A DNA stretch of 64,000 nucleotides, taken from contig NC_009380.1 in assembly GCF_000016425.1 (NCBI RefSeq), positions 124,001 to 188,000 of the forward strand. Reading direction: 5' to 3'. This stretch comes from Salinispora tropica CNB-440 (GTDB lineage Bacteria; Actinomycetota; Actinomycetes; Mycobacteriales; Micromonosporaceae). Positions within the stretch are counted from its first letter, which is position 1. Each line of letters starts with the position of its first letter. The notes under the pieces were generated by a model. That model was not told where the DNA came from and did not search any database. It was given only the letters and a program-made list of their open reading frames with translations. A program made the translations under genes and the position numbers. Positions 37,546 to 47,177 of the stretch are shown here, in pieces.

Positions 37546-37936
37546 GAGGGCTCCTTCGGAGGTGGGTGCCTGGGTGGCCGGGTTTCGCCTGCCCGCTGGT
37601 GGGCGGGGCAGGCCAGCGGTAGAACTGTATTGATGTATGGCGATTTATGGTAGGGCCCCTGGGAGGCGGTTCGCAAGGATTTACATTGACGGAAATCCAT
37701 GCTGTATTGGTTGGTATCGCCGAGCGGTAGGTCCGCCAACCATGAGGTGGGTGGCAACGAAACCGCATCGGGAACGCAACAGAAATGCATCGGTCCTGGT
37801 GTCCCGCCTTAACTGCGACGGAGATCGCCCAAACCATGTGCGGCCGGTGCGGCCGGCGCGGTATCTGCCAGGTAGGCTGGCTGCGCTCGCCCCTAGTGGG
37901 TCGGCACCCAACTGCGTACACAGTCAGGAGTGCCCA
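37546..37936. other. Divergent intergenic region, protease to purS
   Basis: 391 bp without a supported gene. The part near 37630-37720 is more AT-rich than its surroundings and holds an inverted repeat GGATTT (37677-37682) and AAATCC (37694-37699). It must contain the promoters of the protease and of purSQL; I see no convincing -35/-10 pair for either. Confidence 0.5.
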
Positions 37937-38200
37937 GTGCCTCGCGTCGTCGTCGACGTCATGCTTAAACCCGAGATCCTCGATCCGCAGGGACAGGCCG
38001 TCGCTAACGCGCTGCCCCGGCTCGGCGTCACCGACGTCGCCTCGGTCCGGATCGGCCGACGGATCGAGATCGAGTTCACCGGGGAGCCAGATCTGAACCG
38101 AACTCGGGAGATCGCCGACAAGCTGCTCGCCAACCCGGTCATCGAGGATTTCACCATCCGTCTGGCCGAGGACGGCGAGACCGTGGACGCCCAACCGTGA
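37937..38200 (+). CDS. purS: Phosphoribosylformylglycinamidine synthase subunit PurS
   Basis: Small structural subunit (87 aa) that joins PurQ and PurL into the FGAM synthase complex. It has the typical [19 protein letters not shown] start, [18 protein letters not shown] and [14 protein letters not shown] [12 protein letters not shown] end. The GTG start follows CAGGAG. Its TGA overlaps the purQ GTG (GTGA), so the two are coupled. Confidence 0.95.
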   Translation: MPRVVVDVMLKPEILDPQGQAVANALPRLGVTDVASVRIGRRIEIEFTGEPDLNRTREIADKLLANPVIEDFTIRLAEDGETVDAQP

Positions 38201-38877
38201 CCGCCCGAGTAGGCGTGGTCACGTTCCCCGGTTCACTCGACGACGGGGACGCAGCACGGGCCGTCCGGCTCGCCGGCGCCGAGCCGGTCCGCCTCTGGCA
38301 CGCAGACCCGCAGCTACACGGGGTGGACGCCGTTGTCCTGCCCGGCGGCTTCTCGTACGGCGACTATCTGCGCTGCGGCGCCATCGCCCGGTTCGCCGCG
38401 GTGATGGCGCCGATCGTGGACGCCGCCCGAGCGGGTCTGCCGGTGCTCGGCATCTGCAACGGCTTCCAGATCCTCTGCGAAGCCCACCTGCTGCCCGGTG
38501 CGCTGACCAGAAACCAGCACCTGCACTTCCGCAACCGGGACCAGGTCCTGCGCATCGAGTCGGCCGGCACCGCCTGGACCAACGCGTTCCAGCCCGGCCA
38601 GGAGGTGCTGATTCCAGTCAAGAACGGCGAGGGCTGCTACGTCGCGGACGCCGCGACGCTGGACCAGCTCGAAGCCGAGGGCCGGGTGGTCGCCCGCTAC
38701 GTGGGCAACCCAAACGGGTCCCAGCGAGACATCGCCGCGATCACCAACTCCGCCGGAAACGTCGTCGGCATCATGCCCCACCCGGAGCACGCGGTGGAGG
38801 AGCTCACCGGCCCCTCCCTGGACGGCCTCGGCTTCTTCACCTCGGCGCTCAAGCACCTGGTGGGGACCGCGGCGTGA
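38197..38877 (+). CDS. purQ: FGAM synthase glutaminase subunit PurQ
   Basis: Class I glutamine amidotransferase (226 aa) that supplies ammonia to PurL. It shows [20 protein letters not shown], the nucleophile Cys in [13 protein letters not shown] (residue about 87) and the His-x-Glu triad part in [11 protein letters not shown]. The GTG overlaps purS by 4 bp. PurL starts 67 bp downstream, so purSQL is one unit. Confidence 0.96.
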   Translation: MTARVGVVTFPGSLDDGDAARAVRLAGAEPVRLWHADPQLHGVDAVVLPGGFSYGDYLRCGAIARFAAVMAPIVDAARAGLPVLGICNGFQILCEAHLLPGALTRNQHLHFRNRDQVLRIESAGTAWTNAFQPGQEVLIPVKNGEGCYVADAATLDQLEAEGRVVARYVGNPNGSQRDIAAITNSAGNVVGIMPHPEHAVEELTGPSLDGLGFFTSALKHLVGTAA

Positions 38878-38944
38878 CCACAGGCGGCATCATCGGTCGG
38901 CTCACCCGCCCGACGGGCGGTCCGGTGCGTAACAAGGAGAGGTC

Positions 38945-41419
38945 ATGACCACCCAGGACCCGGTCCGGGACACCTCAGACGCCGCAGCAGCCGGACCGAC
39001 GGCCGCGCCTGACCGAGGCGCTGCCGTCACCGGCTGGGCCGGGGGCGTGGACACCGTCCCCCACGCCGGCGAGAGCCCGGACGAGCTTCAGCCCTACGTC
39101 GATCTCGGTCTCCGGGACGACGAGTACCAGCGGATCCGGCAGCTGCTCGGCCGTCGGCCCACCCAGGCCGAGCTGGCCATGTACTCGATCATGTGGAGCG
39201 AGCACTGCTCCTACAAGTCGAGCAAGGTTCACCTGAGGCAGTTCGGGGAGAAGGCCCCGTCCAGCGACCGACTGCTCGCCGGCATCGGTGAGAACGCGGG
39301 CGTGGTCCGGGTCTCCGACGAACTCGCGGTGACCTTCAAGGTCGAGTCGCACAACCACCCGAGCTTCGTCGAGCCCTACCAGGGCGCGGCGACCGGCGTC
39401 GGCGGTATCGTCCGGGACATCCTCGCCATGGGCGCGCGCCCGGTCGCGGTGATGGACCCGTTGCGCTTCGGCGCGGCCGACCACCCCGACACCGCTCGCG
39501 TGCTACCCGGCGTGGTCGCCGGGGTCGGCGGCTACGGCAACCGCCTCGGCCTGCCGAACATCGGCGGCGAGGTCGTCTTTGACCCCTGCTACCAGGGCAA
39601 CCCGCTGGTCAACGCCCTCTGCGTCGGGGTGTTGCCGATCGACCGACTCCAGAACAAGGCCGCCGCCGGCGACGGGAACGTCGTGGTGTTGATGGGCGCC
39701 AAGACCGGCCGGGACGGCATCGGCGGCGTGTCGGTGCTGGCCAGCGCCACCTTCGACGAGAGCAGCGAGCAGCGTCGTCCCTCGGTTCAGGTGGGCGACC
39801 CGTTCATCGAGAAGCTGCTCATCGAGGCCTGCCTGGAGCTCTACGACGAGCAGCTCGTCGTCGGTATCCAGGACCTCGGCGGCGCCGGGCTGACGTGTGC
39901 CCTCGCCGAGACCGCCGCCGCCGCGGGTACCGGCATGCGGGTCTGGCTCGAGCGGGTACCGCTGCGGGAACCCTCGATGGAGCCGCACGAGATCCTCGCC
40001 AGCGAGTCCCAGGAGCGGATGCTGCTGGTCGTCGAGCCGGAGAAGCTGGAGGCGGTGCTCAAGACCGCCGAGAAGTGGGGCGTGATCGCCACCGCGATCG
40101 GCGAGGTCACCCCACGGGCAGCGGACGGGCAGCCGGGCCGCCTGGTCGTCACCTGGCGAGACCATCTGGTCGTTGACGTCCCACCGGGTTCGCTGGCTGA
40201 CGACGGTCCGGTGTACAACCGGCCGATGCGGGAGCCGGCCGACCTGATCCTGCTCCAGGCCGACCGGGCGGAGACCCTGCCCCGGCCGAGTGACCCGGAG
40301 GCCCTACGGGAGACGGTCCTGCGGATGATCGCCTCGCCGAACCTCGCGGACAAGACCTGGGTCACCGAGCAGTACGACCGGTACGTGCTGGGCAACACCG
40401 TGCTCGCCCAGCCCGAGGACTCGGGCGTGATCCGGATCGACGAGCGCAGTGGTGTCGGCATCGCGCTCTCCGTCGACGGCAACGGCCGCTACGCCCGCCT
40501 CGACCCGTACCACGGTGCCAAGCTCGCGCTGGCCGAGGCGTACCGGAACGTGGCCGTGACCGGTGCCAAGCCGATCGCCGTCACCGACTGTCTCAACTTC
40601 GGCTCCCCGGAGGACCCGGGCGTGATGTGGCAGTTCGCCGAGGCCGTCCGGGGCATCGCCGACGGCTGTAGCGAGCTGGATATCCCGGTTACCGGGGGTA
40701 ACGTCAGCTTCTACAACCAGACCGGCGCGGCAGCCATCCATCCGACCCCGGTGGTGGGCGTCCTTGGCGTGCTGGACGACGTGGCCGACCGGGTCCCGAT
40801 GGGCTTTGTCCCGCGTGACGGCGGTCATGACCAGATCTACCTGCTGGGTGAGACGCACGTGGAGTTGTCCGGCTCGGAGTGGGCGTGGGCCACCCACGAA
40901 CACCTCGGCGGCGTACCTCCCCGGGTGGACCTTGACCGCGAGCGGGCGATCGCCGACCTGATGGCGGTGGCGGCCCGGGGCGGGCACCTCAGCTCCGCGC
41001 ACGACCTCTCCGACGGCGGTCTCGCGCAGGGCCTGGTCGAGTCCTGCCTGCGTCAGGGCGTCGGCGCCCGGGTGACCCTGCCGGAGCAGTTCACCGGCGG
41101 CTCGATGCCGTTCGTCTTCCTGTTCAGCGAGTCCGCTGGCCGGGTGTTGGTCTCGGTGCCGCGGGGGCACGAGAAGGCGTTCACCGCGCTGGCCGCCGAG
41201 CACGGCGTGCCGTGCGAGCTGATCGGTGTCACCGACCCGGCCGCTGGTGCGCTGGAGGTGCACGGGCAGTTCCGCCTCAGTCTGGCGGAGCTGCGCGCGG
41301 CGCACAGCGCTACCCTGCCCCGCCTCTTCGGCGGAGCGGAACTCGCCACCTCGCCGGTCGACACGGCGACGCCGGCCAGCTCCGAGCCACAGCCTGGGGG
41401 ACCGAGCGAACAGGCGTGA
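38945..41419 (+). CDS. purL: FGAM synthase subunit PurL
   Basis: ATP-dependent synthetase of the fourth purine step (FGAR to FGAM). The 824-aa protein is longer than the usual small PurL (about 740) because of an Ala/Pro-rich N-terminal extension (about 45 residues) and a Thr/Pro/Ser-rich tail. Motifs: [59 protein letters not shown] and, in the second half, [20 protein letters not shown]. An AAGGAGAGGTC ribosome-binding site precedes the ATG. Confidence 0.96.
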   Translation: MTTQDPVRDTSDAAAAGPTAAPDRGAAVTGWAGGVDTVPHAGESPDELQPYVDLGLRDDEYQRIRQLLGRRPTQAELAMYSIMWSEHCSYKSSKVHLRQFGEKAPSSDRLLAGIGENAGVVRVSDELAVTFKVESHNHPSFVEPYQGAATGVGGIVRDILAMGARPVAVMDPLRFGAADHPDTARVLPGVVAGVGGYGNRLGLPNIGGEVVFDPCYQGNPLVNALCVGVLPIDRLQNKAAAGDGNVVVLMGAKTGRDGIGGVSVLASATFDESSEQRRPSVQVGDPFIEKLLIEACLELYDEQLVVGIQDLGGAGLTCALAETAAAAGTGMRVWLERVPLREPSMEPHEILASESQERMLLVVEPEKLEAVLKTAEKWGVIATAIGEVTPRAADGQPGRLVVTWRDHLVVDVPPGSLADDGPVYNRPMREPADLILLQADRAETLPRPSDPEALRETVLRMIASPNLADKTWVTEQYDRYVLGNTVLAQPEDSGVIRIDERSGVGIALSVDGNGRYARLDPYHGAKLALAEAYRNVAVTGAKPIAVTDCLNFGSPEDPGVMWQFAEAVRGIADGCSELDIPVTGGNVSFYNQTGAAAIHPTPVVGVLGVLDDVADRVPMGFVPRDGGHDQIYLLGETHVELSGSEWAWATHEHLGGVPPRVDLDRERAIADLMAVAARGGHLSSAHDLSDGGLAQGLVESCLRQGVGARVTLPEQFTGGSMPFVFLFSESAGRVLVSVPRGHEKAFTALAAEHGVPCELIGVTDPAAGALEVHGQFRLSLAELRAAHSATLPRLFGGAELATSPVDTATPASSEPQPGGPSEQA

Positions 41420-41471
41420 CCACCGCCGCACCGGCCCCGCCCGGTTCCGGCACCCGATCCTGGTGAGGGCA

Positions 41472-41503
41472 ATCCGGCCCGGCTGATCTCAGCCGGGCCG
41501 GAT
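41472..41503. terminator. Hairpin terminator after purL
   Basis: 15-bp arms (41472-41486 and 41489-41503) around a 2-nt centre, 52 bp after the purL stop codon. Together with the next hairpin it separates convergent genes. Confidence 0.65.
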
Positions 41504-41536
41504 GTCGTTGCCAGGAATGTCAAGACCCCCAGAACA

Positions 41537-41578
41537 GACGGTTGAGGGCCACCCGGCTTCGGGTGGCCCTCAACCGTC
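41537..41578. terminator. 19-bp bidirectional terminator
   Basis: Perfect 19-bp stem (41537-41555 and 41560-41578) with a GCTT loop, ending 5 bp before the stop of the minus-strand membrane-protein gene. It would serve that gene and possibly purL on the other strand. It is the longest perfect stem noted in the window. Confidence 0.75.
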
Positions 41579-41583
41579 CGTCG

Positions 41584-43578
41584 TCAGTCGTCCAGCCAGT
41601 CCAGCCGGCGACCGCCCCGGTCCGGCGGGGGAGCGTCGGACCGAGCCCGATCGGTCTGTGTCGGGTCCCCGTAGCCGCCCTGGCCATACCCACGGTCGTC
41701 ATAGCCGCCGTATTGGGCGGGTGTGTCCTGGCTGTAGCCGGCCTGTTGGTCGTAGCCGCCGCGTTGGGTTGGCAGCTCCTGGCCGTAGCCGGCTTGTTGG
41801 CCGTAGCCGGCGTATTGGGCGGGTGTGTCCTGGCCGTAGCCGGCCTGTTGGTTGTAGCCGCCGTGCTGGTCGTAGCCGCCGTATTGGGCGGGTGTGTCCT
41901 GGCTGTAGCCGGCTTGTTGGCCGTAGCCGCCGTATTGGGCGGGTGTGTCCTGGCCGTAGCCGGCCTGTTGGTTGTAGCCGCCGTGCTGGTCGTAGCCGCC
42001 GTACTGTGCGGGCGTGTCCTGGCTGTAGCCGGCCTGTTGGTTGTAGCCGCCGCGCTGGTCGTAGCCGTGGCCGTCGTAGCCGCCTTGTTGGTCGTAGCCA
42101 CTGGTCGGCTCAGCACCGCGTCCGTATGCGGGCTCGGCCTGGCCGTAGCCGGCGTCCTGCTGGTACCTCCCGGTGGGGTACGGGTCGGCCGGGGCCGGGT
42201 ACTGCGTGGCGTCGGCCTGGTAGCGGCCGGTCATCTCGTCGTACCGCTCCTCGTGGCCGTACGGCCCGCCAGAACTGGGAGGGTAGCCGGTCCCAGCCGG
42301 GGAGGACGTGCCGTAGTCACTGCCGCCGTAGCCGCCACCGGAGGCGGGGGGCGTGGCGCCGTAGCCGCTGTCGGTCCAGCTGGACTGGCCGGCGGACGCG
42401 CCATAGGGCTGCGGCGGAGCGCCGTAGGGGTCCGGTGGGACATCGTCGACCACCGGGCTGTGCATCATCGTGGGAGCGTCGGCGAGGGAAGGGTCCCCGC
42501 CGACCATCGTCGGTGCCGCCGCGGTCGGGTTCACGATCCGCGTCTGATCGTCGGCGCCGCCGTAGCCGCCGCGGGCAACCGGGACGGCACCTGTGGCCGC
42601 GCCGGAAGGGTTGACGCCCGCCTCGTCTTCGTCGTCGTTTTCCTTGCGGCGTAGCCACAGCAACACCATGGTGCCGACGCCGGCTGCCACGAGAAGGCCA
42701 CCGAGCAGGATGATCAGCAGTGAACCGGTGCCGCCGGACCCCTCGTCGCTGGCCTCCGCCACGGGGACATCCACGGCGGCTTCGATCGGCTCCTCGGTCT
42801 CTTCATCCACTCCAACGGTCGGTGCCGCATCGATGCTCGTCGACGGACTGGGGCTCGCGGTCGGCTCTTCTTGGATCCTGAGTGAGATCCGCTGGCCGGA
42901 GACGCTCTGCCCGGCGGAGGCATTCAGCGTCTTGGTGGCGGTGCTGCCGTCCATGCTCGCGCCGATGTCGAGTCGGCCGGGGGTGATCGGGTTCTGGGTG
43001 CTACCGGTGAACCGGAAGTTCCCACCGTTGTCGGTGATGGTGTCGAACTTGTTGTTCCTGGAGTCCCTGAGGACGACCAAGGCTCCCGGTACCGCGCTGC
43101 CGGTGCTCTGATTGACCACCTCGCCGGAGACCGACTTCACCGTCTGGGCCTGGCTGGGCTGCGGCTCTGGCTCCGGCTTGGCCACCAGGGTGACCCTGGT
43201 AGTGCGACTCTTCTCGCCGTCGGAGTCGACTGCGGTGACCGTGATCGTGGCCTGTCCGTTGGTCGTGTCGCTGGCCAGCTGGAAGCTGGCCTGGAAGTCC
43301 TGACTCTGGTTGACGCCGCTGCGGCTGCAACCGTCGACGCAGGTGAGCTTTCCGTTGCTGGACGTCACCGTCACGTCGGCGGGCTTGTCGTCCGAGATCT
43401 CGATCGAGTAGCTGACCGTTGTGGTCCCGCCCGCCTCGATCCGGCTCGGTGAGGCCGAGACATTGTTGACCCCGAGGGCGGCGGAGGCCGGGGTGGCGGG
43501 GACGGTGAGCAGGGCACCAACCAGCAACGCCACGACCACACCGGCCCGCTGCTTCCAGGCACGTCGGTGTGTTGACAC
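41584..43578 (-). CDS. Exported single-pass protein with prion-like tail
   Basis: Function unknown; 664 aa. A signal peptide (WKQRAGVVVALLVGALLTV, cleaved after ASA) leads to an external part with an Ig-like domain (NVSASPSRIEAGGTTTVSYS, one Cys pair) and a carboxypeptidase-regulatory-like domain (SVSGEVVNQSTGSAVPGALV). An acidic linker and one membrane helix (LLIILLGGLLVAAGVGTMVL, about residue 287) follow. The last 350 residues lie in the cytoplasm by the positive-inside rule (LRRKEN) and are almost wholly Gly, Tyr, Gln, Asp and Pro, with tandem AGYSQDTPAQYGGYDQHGGY-type units. GTG at 43584 is an alternative start. Confidence 0.82.
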   Translation of the reverse strand: MSTHRRAWKQRAGVVVALLVGALLTVPATPASAALGVNNVSASPSRIEAGGTTTVSYSIEISDDKPADVTVTSSNGKLTCVDGCSRSGVNQSQDFQASFQLASDTTNGQATITVTAVDSDGEKSRTTRVTLVAKPEPEPQPSQAQTVKSVSGEVVNQSTGSAVPGALVVLRDSRNNKFDTITDNGGNFRFTGSTQNPITPGRLDIGASMDGSTATKTLNASAGQSVSGQRISLRIQEEPTASPSPSTSIDAAPTVGVDEETEEPIEAAVDVPVAEASDEGSGGTGSLLIILLGGLLVAAGVGTMVLLWLRRKENDDEDEAGVNPSGAATGAVPVARGGYGGADDQTRIVNPTAAAPTMVGGDPSLADAPTMMHSPVVDDVPPDPYGAPPQPYGASAGQSSWTDSGYGATPPASGGGYGGSDYGTSSPAGTGYPPSSGGPYGHEERYDEMTGRYQADATQYPAPADPYPTGRYQQDAGYGQAEPAYGRGAEPTSGYDQQGGYDGHGYDQRGGYNQQAGYSQDTPAQYGGYDQHGGYNQQAGYGQDTPAQYGGYGQQAGYSQDTPAQYGGYDQHGGYNQQAGYGQDTPAQYAGYGQQAGYGQELPTQRGGYDQQAGYSQDTPAQYGGYDDRGYGQGGYGDPTQTDRARSDAPPPDRGGRRLDWLDD
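41771..42048. repeat. 120-bp in-frame tandem repeats in prion-like tail
   Basis: The sequence 41811-41880 is identical to 41931-42000, and flanking blocks repeat with a few changes, giving a 120-bp (40-residue) period with sub-units of 17 and 23 residues. Five DTPAQY copies and one variant (ELPTQR) are encoded. The repeats stay in frame and so are coding, expected to change in copy number by slippage or recombination. Confidence 0.85.
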
Positions 43579-43737
43579 GTCCACCGCCTTCCACTGGAAT
43601 CCCACGTGGCCGGCGGTCGCCGGGCCAGGGATCATCACGGTACGAATACGCCGTGGGCTACTATGCCTTGTCCAGTCGGATCGGCGCGACCCAGGGCCGG
43701 TGTGAGAGCATCCGCGCGCGCGCCGTATCGTCCCGCT

Positions 43738-44091
43738 GTGACCCCTTCGTACGCTAGAACCGCTGCAGTCGTGGCGGCGCTGTCGGCGTTCGATGAAGGG
43801 CGTATCCCCGATCGTCCGGTACTCCGGGCGGCGGTCCGTGCCCTGTTGACCGTGCTCGCGGAGCGGGTACCCGGTCGATCGGTGGAGGTGCGGGTGCCAC
43901 CCTACGGCGCAGTGCAGTGTGTCTCGGGCCCCCGGCACACCCGTGGTACCCCGGCGAACGTGGTCGAGACGGACCCGGAGACCTGGCTGCGGGTCGCCAC
44001 GGGACGTGTCTCCTGGGTGGAAGCGGTCGCCACGGGTCGCGTACGGGTCAGTGGGGTCCGCGCAGACCTGGCTCCGTACCTGCCGCTTTAG
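43738..44091 (+). CDS. Sterol-carrier-like family protein (Rv0807-like)
   Basis: 117-aa cytoplasmic protein of the small actinobacterial family found just before purF (Rv0807 in M. tuberculosis, as I recall). It has LTVLAERVPGRSVEVRVPPY, GAVQCVSGPRHTRGTPANVV and the ETDPETWLRVATGRVSWVEA motif of SCP2-like MDMPI/sterol-carrier domains. The GTG at 43738 gives VTPSYARTAAVV as N-terminus. The role is unknown; the link to purF is conserved. Confidence 0.82.
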   Translation: MTPSYARTAAVVAALSAFDEGRIPDRPVLRAAVRALLTVLAERVPGRSVEVRVPPYGAVQCVSGPRHTRGTPANVVETDPETWLRVATGRVSWVEAVATGRVRVSGVRADLAPYLPL

Positions 44092-44244
44092 CAGGTGACA
44101 GAGGTTGAACGTTACAGGATGCAGTGATTTCGTGACTTTCTGTGTAGGTGAGGGTTCGCGTACACTGTCAGCGACGACAAGCGGTCCCGGCCGAGGAGCG
44201 GATCTCATGATTCGCCTGGCCAGTCCAGCAAGAGGGAGCGGCAG

Positions 44245-45825
44245 GTGCCCCGAGGCGATGGCCGGTTGAGCCACGACCTTGACCCCCAGCGTCCCGGCCC
44301 CCAGGACGCCTGTGGCGTCTTTGGTGTCTGGGCGCCCGGCGAGGAGGTCGCCAATCTGACCTACTTTGGGCTGTACGCGTTGCAGCACCGGGGGCAGGAG
44401 GCGGCTGGCATTGCCGTCAGTGACGGCACGGGCGTGGTGGTCTACAAAGACCTTGGCCTGGTAGCCCAGGTCTTCGACGAGCCGACCCTGGCCAGCCTGC
44501 GCGGGCACGTGGCGATCGGCCACGCGCGTTACTCGACCACTGGTGGCTCCACCTGGGAGAACGCCCAGCCGACCATCCGATCCACCGCCTCCGGCACGAC
44601 GATCGCTCTGGCCCACAACGGCAACCTGGTCAACTCGGCCGAGCTGTACCGGGAGGCCGGCGAGCGGGCGTTGGCCGGTGACGGGGCCACCAGCGACACC
44701 TCGCTGGTGACCATGCTGTTGGCCAGCCGACCCGACCTGTCGGTGGAGGCCGCCGCGCTGGAGGTGTTGCCGCAGCTACAGGGAGCGTTCAGCTTCGTCT
44801 TCATGGACGAGTCGACGCTCTACGCGGCCCGCGATCAGTACGGGGTCCGTCCGCTGGTGTTGGGCCGGTTGGAGCGCGGTTGGGTCGTGGCCAGCGAGAC
44901 GGCCGCGCTCGACATCGTCGGTGCCAGCGTGGTCCGGGAGGTCGAGCCGGGCGAGTTGATCGCGATCGACGAGGACGGGCTCCGCTCTGCCCGCTTTGCC
45001 GCACCGGAGCCGAAGGGCTGCCTCTTCGAGTACGTCTACGTCGCCCGTCCGGACGCCACTATCGCCGGCCGGAACGTGCACGCGGCACGCGTGCAGATCG
45101 GCCGTCAGCTCGCTCGGGAGCATGAGGTAGAGGCCGATCTGGTGATCCCCGTGCCTGAGTCGGGCACCCCCGCCGCGATCGGCTACGCGGCAGAGTCCGG
45201 CATTACCTTCGGGGCCGGGTTGATGAAGAATCCGTACGTCGGGCGGACCTTCATCCAGCCGTCGCAGACGCTGCGGCAGCTCGGTATTCGACTCAAGCTC
45301 AACCCGCTGCGCGAGAACGTACGGGGTAAGAGGCTGGTCGTCGTGGACGACTCCATCGTCCGCGGCAACACCCAGCGGGCCATTGTGCGAATGCTCCGCG
45401 AGGCCGGTGCGCTGGAGGTGCACGTCCGGATCTCTTCGCCGCCGGTTGCCTGGCCATGCTTCTACGGCATCGACTTCGCGACCCGCGCCGAGCTGCTCGC
45501 CAACGGCCTGGACAACGAGGGCGTCCGGCGGTCGATCGGCGCCGACACGCTCGGCTACGTGTCGCTCAGCGGTCTGATCGCGGCCACCGAGCAACCGAAG
45601 AGCCGGCTCTGCCGTGCGTGCTTCGACGGCGAGTATCCGATCGAACTGCCCGCTGACAGCCTGATCGGTAAGCACGTGCTGGAGGGGGTCGGTCGGCGGG
45701 TCACCGCCGAGTCCTCCGAACCGCACGCCATTCCGTTCGTCGCCGCCCACAGCGGTTACGACGCGTTCAGCTCGGCGCGGGTGCCGCGCCCCGACCCGGA
45801 AGAGCCGACCACCCACATCCGGTAG
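44245..45825 (+). CDS. purF: Amidophosphoribosyltransferase
   Basis: First step of purine synthesis: PRPP and Gln give phosphoribosylamine. The 526-aa protein has a short pro-peptide ending before the nucleophile Cys in PQDACGVFGVWAPGEEVANL (about residue 23), so self-processing is expected. The Ntn glutaminase domain includes LQHRGQEAAGIAV and GHARYSTTGGS; the PRTase domain has LVVVDDSIVRGNTQRAIVRM. Four Cys residues (CLFEY, PCFYG, CRACF) may hold an Fe-S cluster as in Bacillus PurF. GTG start with GAGGGAG upstream. Confidence 0.96.
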   Translation: MPRGDGRLSHDLDPQRPGPQDACGVFGVWAPGEEVANLTYFGLYALQHRGQEAAGIAVSDGTGVVVYKDLGLVAQVFDEPTLASLRGHVAIGHARYSTTGGSTWENAQPTIRSTASGTTIALAHNGNLVNSAELYREAGERALAGDGATSDTSLVTMLLASRPDLSVEAAALEVLPQLQGAFSFVFMDESTLYAARDQYGVRPLVLGRLERGWVVASETAALDIVGASVVREVEPGELIAIDEDGLRSARFAAPEPKGCLFEYVYVARPDATIAGRNVHAARVQIGRQLAREHEVEADLVIPVPESGTPAAIGYAAESGITFGAGLMKNPYVGRTFIQPSQTLRQLGIRLKLNPLRENVRGKRLVVVDDSIVRGNTQRAIVRMLREAGALEVHVRISSPPVAWPCFYGIDFATRAELLANGLDNEGVRRSIGADTLGYVSLSGLIAATEQPKSRLCRACFDGEYPIELPADSLIGKHVLEGVGRRVTAESSEPHAIPFVAAHSGYDAFSSARVPRPDPEEPTTHIR

Positions 45826-45886
45826 CACCATCCGGGTACGGCCCGGCCATCGCCGGTTCGCACCAGGACCATCTAAGGGGAGAACC

Positions 45887-47041
45887 GTGACGCACGTGTC
45901 CGAGCGCAGCGGCGCAGGAAGTAGCCAGACCGGTGCCGGCGGTGACCGCCAGCCCTGGACCACCGCCACCGGGCGCCCGGTGCGCAAACGCTCGGCCTCG
46001 TACCTGGATGCCGGTGTCTCGATCGAGGCGGGCGACCGCGCGGTTGAGCTGCTCAAGTCGAAGGTGAAGCAGACTCGACGGCCAGAGGTGATGGGCGACC
46101 TGGGTGGCTTCGCCGGCCTGTTCCGGCTGGACACGAAGAAGTACAAGAGCCCGATCCTGGCCTCCTCCACCGACGGTGTCGGCACGAAGCTGGTGATCGC
46201 GCAGCAGCTCGACATTCACGACACGGTCGGCATCGACCTGGTCGCCATGGTCGTGGACGATCTGGTGGCGTGCGGTGCCGAGCCGCTGTTCCTGCTCGAC
46301 TACATCGCCACCGGGGAGGTTGTCCCGGACCGGGTTGCCGAGATCGGCGCTGGCATCGCCGATGGCTGCCGTTACGCCGGTTGTGCCCTGCTGGGTGGGG
46401 AGACCGCCGAACACCCCGGTGTCCTCCGCCCGGATGAGTACGACATCTCAGCCACCGGGGTGGGCGTGGTGGAGGAGAGCGGAATCCTCAGCTCCGAGCG
46501 GGTGGAGGTCGGCGACGTGGTGATCGCGATGCGCGCGTCCGGCCTACACTCCAACGGGTTTTCCCTGGTCCGGCACGTGCTGCTCGGTGCCGGCCGGATG
46601 CGGCTCGACGTGGTCATCGAGGACTTCGGTCGGCAGCGCACCCTCGGTGAGGAACTGCTGACTCCTACCAAGATCTATGCCCAGGACTGCCTGAAGCTGA
46701 TCGCTGAGGCGGAGGTCCGGGTATTCGCCCACGTGACCGGGGGTGGTATCCCGGGGAACCTGGTCCGGGTCCTGCCGGAGCACGTGGACGCGGTGGTCAA
46801 TCGCGCCACCTGGAAGCCGCAGCCGATCTTCGACCTGGTGCAGTCCAAGGGACGGATTGAGGCCCCGGAGATGGAGGCGACGTTCAACATGGGCGTCGGC
46901 ATGTTCGCGATCGTCTCCGCCGAGGACGCCGACCGCGCGCTGGCCACTCTCACCGGCCGTGGCGTGGACGCGTGGCAGGCCGGCGAGATCATCGAAGGTA
47001 CTGGCAACGTTCAGCTGGTCGGGCAGCACACCCGTGGCTGA
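45887..47041 (+). CDS. purM: Phosphoribosylformylglycinamidine cyclo-ligase (AIR synthase)
   Basis: Fifth purine step: ATP-dependent cyclisation of FGAM to AIR. The 384-aa protein has SYLDAGVSIEAGDRAVELLK, ILASSTDGVGTKLVIAQQ, the DLVAMVVDDLVACGAEPLFL segment and HVTGGGIPGNLVRVLP. A 30-residue N-terminal extension is Ser/Gly-rich. It follows purF by 61 bp and has AAGGGGAGAACC before the GTG; the two form an operon. Confidence 0.96.
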   Translation: MTHVSERSGAGSSQTGAGGDRQPWTTATGRPVRKRSASYLDAGVSIEAGDRAVELLKSKVKQTRRPEVMGDLGGFAGLFRLDTKKYKSPILASSTDGVGTKLVIAQQLDIHDTVGIDLVAMVVDDLVACGAEPLFLLDYIATGEVVPDRVAEIGAGIADGCRYAGCALLGGETAEHPGVLRPDEYDISATGVGVVEESGILSSERVEVGDVVIAMRASGLHSNGFSLVRHVLLGAGRMRLDVVIEDFGRQRTLGEELLTPTKIYAQDCLKLIAEAEVRVFAHVTGGGIPGNLVRVLPEHVDAVVNRATWKPQPIFDLVQSKGRIEAPEMEATFNMGVGMFAIVSAEDADRALATLTGRGVDAWQAGEIIEGTGNVQLVGQHTRG

Positions 47042-47177
47042 TCGCTCCGACGCCCGGATGGACTGCCGATCAGGGCTTCACCCGGGTGGCCGACTCCGCC
47101 TAGCCTGAGGAGCACCCTCAACGTTGCCGGGCACGTCGGGGTGTCGCTTCAGCGCCCAGGCCTGGCAGAGGAGGGCG

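Noticed and set aside
41771..42048. Regular repeats considered as a CRISPR array
   Set aside because: The repeats are contiguous, without unique spacers, keep the reading frame and encode Gly/Tyr/Gln units of a protein.
44776..46215. 479-aa minus-strand open frame across purF and purM
   Set aside because: Antisense to two certain purine genes and without protein-like features.
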